A stretch of 12,437 bases of DNA from CAVPEW01 sp050247895. GTDB taxonomy: Bacteria > Actinomycetota > Acidimicrobiia > Acidimicrobiales > VFJN01. Each line of letters starts with the position of its first letter. Within the stretch, counting starts at the first letter, position 1. Below the pieces are notes generated by a model. It had not been told where the DNA came from. It saw only the letters and a list, made by a program, of their open reading frames with translations, and searched no databases. Shown piece by piece: positions 7,133-12,437 of the stretch. The stretch covers positions 1 through 12,437 of the forward strand of contig JBFWTJ010000097.1 of assembly GCA_050247895.1 (NCBI GenBank), given 5' to 3'. The position numbers and the translations under genes were made by a program.

Positions 7133-7156
7133 GGGCCCCGCGGCGACGCGGGGCCC
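7133..7156. terminator. GC-rich hairpin between convergent genes
   Basis: A perfect 10-bp stem (GGGCCCCGCG paired with CGCGGGGCCC) closes a GCGA tetraloop, 23 bp after the dehydrogenase stop and 33 bp before the rpmA stop read from the other strand. The plus-strand continuation is only moderately T-rich (TCTTCCTT a few bases on), so it is an atypical intrinsic terminator. It could act in both directions or protect 3' ends. Confidence 0.6.
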
Positions 7157-7188
7157 AGTAGGTCTTCCTTCGCTGCGGCTTGCGCCGG

Positions 7189-7443
7189 TCAGTCGGCGGG
7201 GAGCACGTCCACGAGCTTGCGGCCCTTGCGCTGGCCGAACTTCACCTTGCCCGACGCCGTGGCGAACAGCGTGTCGTCGCCGCCCCGGCCCACGTTCTCG
7301 CCCGGATGGAACCGGGTGCCGCGCTGGCGGACGAGGATCGCCCCCGCCTTCACCAGCGTGCCGTCGAACTCCTTGACGCCGAGGCGCTGGCTGCGGGAAT
7401 CACGGCCGTTCCGGGTGGAGCCGCCACCCTTGGTCTTGGACAT
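7189..7443 (-). CDS. rpmA: 50S ribosomal protein L27
   Basis: This 84-aa protein has the L27 hallmarks: KGGGSTRNGRDSRSQRLGVK near the N-terminus, then ILVRQRGTRFHPGENVGRG, DDTLFATASGKVKF and a basic C-terminus. L27 sits at the peptidyl-transferase centre of the large subunit, with its N-terminal tail reaching toward the tRNA ends. The length is normal. There is no N-terminal extension of the Firmicutes type that needs cleavage. A strong AGGAGG (7452-7457) lies 8 nt upstream of the ATG and overlaps the TAG stop of rplU, so the two genes are tightly coupled, with 12 bp between them. It is the last gene of its operon here and faces the dehydrogenase gene. obgE, which often follows rpmA, is absent. 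Confidence 0.98.
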   Translation of the reverse strand: MSKTKGGGSTRNGRDSRSQRLGVKEFDGTLVKAGAILVRQRGTRFHPGENVGRGGDDTLFATASGKVKFGQRKGRKLVDVLPAD

Positions 7444-7455
7444 CGGTGGTGCCTC

Positions 7456-7779
7456 CTAGCCCTTCGTGCCGCCGGCCGAGATGCCGGTGATCTCCACGGC
7501 GTCGTAACGCTGGCGGTGACCCCACCGGCGCCGCTGGTTGCTCTTGTTCTTGTAGGTGAAGCCGGTGATCTTGGGGCCCTTGGCCTCGCCGACCACCCGG
7601 CCGGTCACCGAGGCGCCGGCCAGCTCGGCCGGGGTGGCCAGCACCGTCGAACCGTCGACCACGAGCACCGGGGTCAGCTCGACCTCGGTGCCCACCTCGA
7701 CGCCGAGCAGCTCCAGGTTCACGACCTGGCCGGCCTCGACCCGCTCCTGCTTGCCACCGCTCTTGATCACTGCGTACAT
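7456..7779 (-). CDS. rplU: 50S ribosomal protein L21
   Basis: This 107-aa protein starts with MYAVIKSGGKQERVEAG, the conserved L21 opening, and contains the C-terminal NKSNQRRRWGHRQ-like basic motif that binds 23S rRNA, followed by a short tail. The length is typical. GAGG (7787-7790) is 7 nt upstream of the ATG. It precedes rpmA in the usual order. A candidate promoter and a small leader hairpin lie between it and the upstream ABC ATPase gene, suggesting transcription independent of the exporter genes as well as possible read-through. Confidence 0.98.
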   Translation of the reverse strand: MYAVIKSGGKQERVEAGQVVNLELLGVEVGTEVELTPVLVVDGSTVLATPAELAGASVTGRVVGEAKGPKITGFTYKNKSNQRRRWGHRQRYDAVEITGISAGGTKG

Positions 7780-7795
7780 GCGACTGCCTCGTTGC

Positions 7796-7812
7796 GCGCG
7801 CCCGAGGCGCGC
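7796..7812 (-). other. Leader hairpin upstream of rplU
   Basis: A 7-bp perfect GC stem (GCGCGCC with GGCGCGC) closes a three-base loop within the predicted rplU leader. It ends five bases before the GAGG ribosome-binding site. It could modulate translation or carry feedback control by a ribosomal protein, but this is inferred from position alone. Confidence 0.45.
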
Positions 7813-7830
7813 CGGATCAGGGGACGGATG

Positions 7831-7861
7831 ATGCTACCCCGCCGGCACGTCCCGGCGGCAA
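7831..7861 (-). promoter_or_regulatory. Candidate rplU-rpmA promoter
   Basis: On the minus strand, TTGCCG (7856-7861) and TAGCAT (7831-7836) are separated by 19 bp. Each matches four of six consensus positions, with a TAnnAT-type -10. Transcription would begin near 7824, giving a leader of about 45 nt. The site fills the 92-bp gap after the ABC ATPase stop, as expected for a ribosomal-protein operon with its own start. Confidence 0.45.
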
Positions 7862-7871
7862 CCGGCCCGGC

Positions 7872-8573
7872 TCAACCGGCCAGGGCCAGGACCTCGGACG
7901 GGTCGACCTTGCCGTCGTGGACCAGCTCGCCCTGGCGCAGCACCAGGCACCGGTCGACCCTCTCGACCAGCGCCAGGTCGTGGGTGGCCACCACGATCGT
8001 CGAACCCGCCGCCCTCCGGGCGTCGAACAGGTCCAGCAGCGCGGCCTTCCCCGACTGGTCCAGGCCCACGAAGGGCTCGTCGACCAGCAGCACCGACGAC
8101 GGCCGCAGCAGGCCCAGCACCAGCGCCGTCTTCTGGCGCAGGCCTCGGCTGAACCCCCGGGGCAGGTCGTCGGCCCTCTCCGACAGGTTGAAGCGGGACA
8201 GCAGCTCGTCGCCCTCGGCCACCGGGTCCTCCACGCCGTGCAGGTAGCCGAGGTACTCGACGTGCTCGCGCACCGACAGGTCGTCGTAGAGCACTGGCGC
8301 GTCGGGCAGGTAGGAGACCTCGGCGCGGGCCTCGACGGACCCGGCCGGGTGCCCGGCCAGGCGCACCTCGCCCGCGGTCGGGTCGAGCAGGCCCGCGGCC
8401 AGCTTCAGCAGCGTCGACTTGCCCGAGCCGTTGTGCCCGATCAGGGCCACCAGCTCGCCCGGGCGCACCTCCACGTCGAGCGGGGCCAGCGCCACGACGT
8501 CGCCGTAGTCCTTGGCCAGGCCCTCCCCGACCAGCGCCGGCACCACCACCGGCTCCCTGCGCCGCTTGGCCAT
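7872..8573 (-). CDS. ABC transporter ATP-binding protein
   Basis: This 233-aa protein is a single nucleotide-binding domain. Walker A is GHNGSGKST (46-54, lysine 52). The signature region is FSRGLRQK (141-148), a degenerate LSGGQ typical of ABC-2-type exporters. Walker B is VLLVDEP (161-167, D165 and E166), followed by the D-loop GLD (170-172), and the switch histidine is H198 in ATHDL. The Q-loop region reads YLPDAPVLYDDL, with no glutamine, again like drug- or lipid-export-type ATPases. The ATG at 8573 overlaps the permease TGA by one base (TGATG), so the two are translationally coupled and probably form one exporter that hydrolyses ATP at the inner face of the membrane. The frame stays open far upstream, antisense-like over the permease gene, but homology begins only here. 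The substrate cannot be told. Confidence 0.95.
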   Translation of the reverse strand: MAKRRREPVVVPALVGEGLAKDYGDVVALAPLDVEVRPGELVALIGHNGSGKSTLLKLAAGLLDPTAGEVRLAGHPAGSVEARAEVSYLPDAPVLYDDLSVREHVEYLGYLHGVEDPVAEGDELLSRFNLSERADDLPRGFSRGLRQKTALVLGLLRPSSVLLVDEPFVGLDQSGKAALLDLFDARRAAGSTIVVATHDLALVERVDRCLVLRQGELVHDGKVDPSEVLALAG

Positions 8574-10198
8574 CAGCCCTCCCCGATCCGGCCCGCGCCG
8601 GCCTGCCGGCGCGAGACCTCCATCCACTCGGCGATCCGGTCCCGCTGGCGCACCCACCCCGCCACCAGCACCACGACGCCCCCGACCACCATCACGCCCG
8701 TCCACGCCCCGCCGGCCGCCGACTCGCCGGCGTCGAGGGCGCTGCGGCCCAGCACGACGGGCAGGAACCCGGCCACGGCCAGGGCCGGGGGGATCGCCGT
8801 CTGGAACAGCACGTGCATCCCCGCCGCCTCCGGCGAGGCCATCACCACCTGGTTCGTGGCCGCACCCGGGGCCGCCCGCACGACGCTGACCACCGCGCCC
8901 GCCACCGCGGCCAGCGCGGCCGGCACGACCGTCAGCGCCGCCACCTCGGCACCTTCGGCCGACAGGCCCGTCACGGCCACCGCGCCCAGCGCCACCACCC
9001 CGGCCGCGACCATGGCCAGGCCCGGCACGACCAGGTGCCGGACGTGGACCGCACCCCGCTCGACGGGGGCCAGGTCCAGGACGGTCGGGTGGTCGACCTC
9101 CTGGGCCAGCGGCTCGATCACGTCGAGCGCGGCGACGAAGGTGGCCAGGCCGGCCACGAGCAGCATCGGGGTGGTGCCCTCCCACGCGGCCTTGGCCGCC
9201 AGGCCGGCACCCGCCGCCAGCGCCACCACCCGGGCCACCCGGCCGGCCGGGGTCCGCAGCAGCGACCGCCAGCCCCGAGCCACCACCGTGGCCGGCCCCC
9301 GGCGGCGCGCCCGCAGCCAGGGCCGGGTCCGCGGGCGCTCCTGGGCCAGCTGGCGGCGCAGCACGATCACCGTGCGCAGGTCGCGCATCGTCGCCGCGAA
9401 GCGGAGCTGGCCCACCAGGGCGCTGCGCCGCTGGGCCGATTCCAGCGACAGGCCGCCCAGCCCGGCCAGCCCGACCGCCACCGCCACCACGGCCACGACG
9501 ACGCCCACCAGGGCCAGCGGGTCGAGGCGCAGGTCCCACACCGCCATCCGGCCCACGACCGAGGTCGGCGCGACCGGCCCGGTCCCGGCCAGGTCGAGCG
9601 CATCCCAGCCGACCAGGGCGAGGCCCACCGCGGTGCACAGCCGGGGGTCCAGCCGGCGGCCCGCGGCCACCCAGCCGAGTCCCACGGCCAGCGCCGCGGT
9701 GGTCGCCCCGAGCAGCGCACCCGAGCCGATCCACGCCGCCGCGTTGCCGTCGAGGCGCCGGAAGGCGAGCTGGCCGGCCACCCCGCCCACCGCGGCTCCG
9801 GCGAAGACCAGGAACTGGAGCTGGCGCAGCGCGGGTGCCCGCAGCACGGTGCCCAGCGGCAGCGGCGCCAGCATCACGTGGCGGACGTCGGCCTCCTCCA
9901 ACGCCAGGGGCCCGCCCCGGCTCCCCGAGCGCAGGCCCACGGCCACGGCCAGGGCCACGACCAGGCCGACCACCGCCGGGCCGTCGGTGCGGATCCGGGC
10001 CACCCCCGCGGCCGAGACCGGGTCGTCGCCGACCCAACCCGAGGCGAACACGACGGCCAGGACCACGATGATCCCCGTCAGGTACGCCTGGTACAGGACG
10101 TCGATCCAGTGGACGTCCCCGGTGCGACGCGCCGAACGCCGGGCCCGCAGCGCGTGCAGCGCCGCCCGCTGGTCGGAGGCGAGCACGGCGTCGGCCAT
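8573..10198 (-). CDS. Polytopic membrane protein, probable ABC exporter permease
   Basis: This 541-aa protein has about twelve hydrophobic segments, at roughly residues 38-56, 74-91, 127-145, 157-177, 186-204, 227-250, 321-338, 343-362, 388-410, 418-440, 466-484 and 497-515. A basic cytoplasmic loop at about 251-320 (RRQLAQERPRTRPWLRARRR) splits them into two groups of six. It overlaps the ATPase gene by one base, so it is the likely membrane partner. With two six-helix halves in one chain, two ATPases per permease would be expected. I do not recognise conserved permease motifs, and no substrate can be named. The start at 10198 is the first ATG after the RNase stop (47 bp gap). No clear Shine-Dalgarno is visible, and the frame is open upstream within the RNase gene, so the start is moderately certain. 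Confidence 0.82.
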   Translation of the reverse strand: MADAVLASDQRAALHALRARRSARRTGDVHWIDVLYQAYLTGIIVVLAVVFASGWVGDDPVSAAGVARIRTDGPAVVGLVVALAVAVGLRSGSRGGPLALEEADVRHVMLAPLPLGTVLRAPALRQLQFLVFAGAAVGGVAGQLAFRRLDGNAAAWIGSGALLGATTAALAVGLGWVAAGRRLDPRLCTAVGLALVGWDALDLAGTGPVAPTSVVGRMAVWDLRLDPLALVGVVVAVVAVAVGLAGLGGLSLESAQRRSALVGQLRFAATMRDLRTVIVLRRQLAQERPRTRPWLRARRRGPATVVARGWRSLLRTPAGRVARVVALAAGAGLAAKAAWEGTTPMLLVAGLATFVAALDVIEPLAQEVDHPTVLDLAPVERGAVHVRHLVVPGLAMVAAGVVALGAVAVTGLSAEGAEVAALTVVPAALAAVAGAVVSVVRAAPGAATNQVVMASPEAAGMHVLFQTAIPPALAVAGFLPVVLGRSALDAGESAAGGAWTGVMVVGGVVVLVAGWVRQRDRIAEWMEVSRRQAGAGRIGEG

Positions 10199-10245
10199 CG
10201 TCGGCGCGCCGCTAGAGGCCGAGGCCGGGCGCGGGCCGCCGGGGC

Positions 10246-12249
10246 TCAGCCACCGGGCAGCAGGTCCGGATCGATGACCACGCCCCGCCCGTCGCACTCG
10301 GGACAGCGGCCGGCGAACGACTCCAGCAGGCCCTCGCCGATCCGCTTGCGGGTCATCTCGCACAGGCCCAGCTCGGAGATGTCGAAGACCTGGGTGCGGG
10401 TCTTGTCCCGGGCCAGCGCGTCGCGGAAGACCTTCACGACCTTCTCGCGGTTGGGCTTGACCTCCATGTCGATGAAGTCGACGACGATGATGCCGCCCAC
10501 GTCCCGGAGCCGGAGCTGGCGCGCGATCTCCTCGGCGGCCTCCAGGTTGTTGCGGAAGACCGTCTCCTCGAGGCTCGACGTGCCCACGTTCTTGCCCGTG
10601 TTCACGTCGATCACCGTCAGCGCCTCGGTGTGCTCGATGATCAGCGAGCCGCCCGAGGGCAGCCACACCTTGCGGTCCAACGCCTTGTGCAGCTGCTCGT
10701 GGACGTGGAACCGCTCGTAGAGGGGCAGCTGCTCGGCCTCGACGTCGTAGTAGACGACCCGGTCGGCCAGGGCAGGGCTGATCGACGCGACGTAGTCGCG
10801 GACCTGCTCGAAGAGCTCCCGGTCGTCGATGACCACGCTGCGGTACTCGGCGTTGAACTCCTCGCGGATCACCCGCACGGCCATGTCGGGCTCCCGGTAG
10901 AGCAGCGCCGGGACCTTGGTCCGCTGGGCCAGGGCGTCGATCTGCTGCCACTGGTCCACCAGCCGGCGGACGTCGTTCTCGATCTCCTCGCGGGTCACGT
11001 CCTCGGCCGCCGTGCGCACGATCACGCCGTGCTCGGCCGGCTTGACCCGGTCGAGGATGGCCCGCAGGCGCTTTCGCTCCTCGTCGGGCAGCCGCTTGGA
11101 GATGCCGTAGGTCGAGCTGTTGGGGATCAGGACCACGAACCGGCCCGGGAGCGAGATCTCCTGGGTGAGCCGGGCGCCCTTGGCCCCGATCGGGTTCTTG
11201 GTCACCTGGACCACGATGTTCTGGCGGGCCTTGAGGACCTGCTCGATGCGCGGGTTCGAGCCCTTGGTCTCCACGTCCTCGGCGTCGTAGTGGACGTCGC
11301 TGCGGTAGAGGACCGCGTTCTTGGGCGTGGCGATGTCGACGAAGGCCGCCTCCATGCCGGGCAGGACGTTCTGCACCTTGCCCATGTAGACGTTGCCGTG
11401 GATCTGCGCCACGTCGTCGGAGGGGCGGGAGACGTAGTGCTCGATCAGCGCCCGGCCCTCGAGGACCGCGATCTGGGTCGCCTTGGGCGTCACGTGGACG
11501 CACATCATGTAGCGGCCCACCGGCCGGCCGTTGCGCTCCCGACCCCGGCGGGCCTCGAGCACGTCGTCGTCGAGGGCCACCGCGGTGGGCAGCGCGGCCT
11601 CGACCGGCACCGCCGCCTCCCCCCGGGACCGGCCCCGCCCGTTGCCCCCGTTCCCGCCGCTCGCCCGTGACGGGGCCTGGCCCGTCGCCGGCGCCTGGCC
11701 CGTGGCCGAGGCCCCCTTGCCCCGACCGCCGCGACGGCGCTTGCGGCGGCCACCCGCGCCCTCGGCCCCCGGTTCGGACGCCGGGGACGGGCCGGCCGGT
11801 GCCGGCAGCGTGTCGCCGATGCGGGGACGGGCCGGTCGTCGGACCAGCGCCGCCTCGGCCGCCTCGGGCGACGGGCGCCCCTCGCCGGGCAGCTCGGGCA
11901 GCTCCGGGTTGCGGGGATCGCCGTCCGGGCCGGCGCCCTCGGCCGCCTCGGCGGTCTCGGCGCCCTCGCCGGCGGTGCGGGCGCGGGTGCGGTTCCGGCC
12001 GCCCCGCGAACCCCGCCGGCGCCGCCGAGCGGCGTCGGAACCCCCGGCCGACTCCCCGTCGGGCCCCGACGCGGCACCGGTCGAGCCGGATCCTGTGTCG
12101 GAGGCCGGGGCGTCGGTGGTGGCGGCAGGGCCGGTGGTGGCAGGGGTGTGGCCGGTGGCGCGACCCGGGTGGGTCGGCTCAGCCGTCGGCGCCGAAGGCG
12201 CCGGGTTCGTGTCGTGGGCCGGTTCCCCGGCGCCGATCTCGGTGGACAT
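10246..12249 (-). CDS. rne: Ribonuclease E/G family endoribonuclease
   Basis: This 667-aa protein has a disordered Ala/Pro/Gly/Arg-rich N-terminal extension (1-240) with two arginine-rich patches (about 75-92 and 168-178), probably RNA-binding. The catalytic core follows: an S1-type region (about 283-350, GNVYMGKVQNVLPGMEAAFV), then the RNase H-like and DNase I-like parts. The metal-binding aspartates match D548 in LTVIDVNTGKNVG and D591 in GGIIVVDFIDM. A zinc-link CPEC motif lies at 649-652. The protein ends about 15 residues later, so no C-terminal degradosome scaffold is present. It cleaves single-stranded AU-rich RNA in mRNA decay and in rRNA and tRNA processing. An AAGGGA element 5 nt upstream supports the ATG at 12249. 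The preceding gene ends 12 bp upstream, so they are co-transcribed. Rne versus Rng naming is not resolved by sequence; the length and actinobacterial context favour an RNase E-type enzyme. Confidence 0.95.
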   Translation of the reverse strand: MSTEIGAGEPAHDTNPAPSAPTAEPTHPGRATGHTPATTGPAATTDAPASDTGSGSTGAASGPDGESAGGSDAARRRRRGSRGGRNRTRARTAGEGAETAEAAEGAGPDGDPRNPELPELPGEGRPSPEAAEAALVRRPARPRIGDTLPAPAGPSPASEPGAEGAGGRRKRRRGGRGKGASATGQAPATGQAPSRASGGNGGNGRGRSRGEAAVPVEAALPTAVALDDDVLEARRGRERNGRPVGRYMMCVHVTPKATQIAVLEGRALIEHYVSRPSDDVAQIHGNVYMGKVQNVLPGMEAAFVDIATPKNAVLYRSDVHYDAEDVETKGSNPRIEQVLKARQNIVVQVTKNPIGAKGARLTQEISLPGRFVVLIPNSSTYGISKRLPDEERKRLRAILDRVKPAEHGVIVRTAAEDVTREEIENDVRRLVDQWQQIDALAQRTKVPALLYREPDMAVRVIREEFNAEYRSVVIDDRELFEQVRDYVASISPALADRVVYYDVEAEQLPLYERFHVHEQLHKALDRKVWLPSGGSLIIEHTEALTVIDVNTGKNVGTSSLEETVFRNNLEAAEEIARQLRLRDVGGIIVVDFIDMEVKPNREKVVKVFRDALARDKTRTQVFDISELGLCEMTRKRIGEGLLESFAGRCPECDGRGVVIDPDLLPGG

Positions 12250-12261
12250 CTGCTTCCCTTC

Positions 12262-12437
12262 TCATGATGCACGCGCTCCGGCGTGCACGGCCGACGTCGC
12301 TCCGGCGGCGGCTGCCAGGGGCAGCGGCTCTCGGCGGGCGCCGTCGACCAGCGTCCATTGGTGTGTTCGGGTGATCGTGCCCGGGACCCAGCTCGGGTCC
12401 AGCGCGGCCAGCAGGTCCGCGGGCCGGGTGGCCCGGG
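12262..12437 (-). CDS. C-terminus of a probable DUF2344 (TIGR03936-type) protein
   Basis: A 57-residue open frame enters from the right edge and stops at TGA (12262-12264), 12 bp before the RNase start. It contains RPADLLAALDPSWVPGTI, TRTHQWTLVDG and REPLPLAAA, then an alanine-rich tail. This resembles the C-terminus of the radical-SAM-linked DUF2344 family, which in actinobacteria commonly precedes the RNase E/G gene. That neighbour relation is established knowledge, but the family call from 57 residues is tentative. Coding status is well supported by the close spacing and the codon pattern. The N-terminal part is outside the window. Confidence 0.6.
   Translation of the reverse strand, partial: RATRPADLLAALDPSWVPGTITRTHQWTLVDGARREPLPLAAAAGATSAVHAGARAS

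Noticed and set aside
7917..10720. Large plus-strand open frames opposite the ABC and RNase genes.
   Set aside because: They are antisense shadows with biased composition and no recognisable domain. The minus strand encodes clear Walker motifs and membrane helices there.
11680..11705. Short direct repeat within the RNase N-terminal tail (ATGQAP coded twice).
   Set aside because: It is a local duplication in a low-complexity coding region, too short and too composition-biased to be a separate element.
1..12437. Search for mobile elements, CRISPR arrays, tRNA or rRNA genes.
   Set aside because: I saw no transposase, regular direct repeats with spacers, or tRNA/rRNA-like segments on either strand.

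Overview
This 12.4 kb window comes from a very GC-rich bacterium, most likely an actinobacterium. An origin in Acidimicrobiia or a related lineage is inferred from gene content and codon use and was not tested. The window holds ten protein genes, two of them cut by the window edges. Nine lie on the minus strand. The tenth, an acyl-CoA dehydrogenase gene on the plus strand, separates two minus-strand blocks.

Left block (1-5262, minus strand, read right to left): a Tad/Flp-pilus-type gene group. Two TadE-like small pseudopilin-like proteins (255 and 201 aa) are followed by two paralogous TadG-like envelope proteins (761 aa, and at least 480 aa cut by the left edge). The first three genes overlap by ATGA start/stop junctions and are probably translationally coupled. 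The last follows a 169-bp gap. Both TadE-like proteins carry a prepilin-type G^A-T-x-x-E site. The two TadG-like proteins carry the same arginine-glycine-hydrophobic opening without the +5 glutamate. The 761-aa TadG-like protein contains an insertion of about 215 residues, absent from its paralog, built of three degenerate Cys/Trp repeats. This is the most novel item I see. The Tad motor genes (ATPase, platform proteins, secretin, prepilin peptidase) are not in the window.

Middle (5263-7188): a 255-bp divergent intergenic region carries a candidate promoter for the Tad operon, two near-identical 14-bp inverted repeats set 32 bp apart, and a -10 element placed for leaderless transcription of the dehydrogenase. 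The dehydrogenase (530 aa) resembles (2S)-methylsuccinyl-CoA dehydrogenase of the ethylmalonyl-CoA pathway, including the extra N-terminal domain of about 130 residues. It ends at a strong GC hairpin shared with the convergent ribosomal-protein operon.

Right block (7189-12437, minus strand): a conserved actinobacterial housekeeping locus. In transcription order it contains the C-terminus of a probable DUF2344 (TIGR03936-type) protein, an RNase E/G, a two-gene ABC exporter (polytopic permease, then ATPase), rplU (L21) and rpmA (L27). The exporter pair sits between the RNase gene and rplU. The familiar obgE neighbour after rpmA is replaced by the convergent dehydrogenase gene. rplU-rpmA appear to have their own promoter and a short structured leader.
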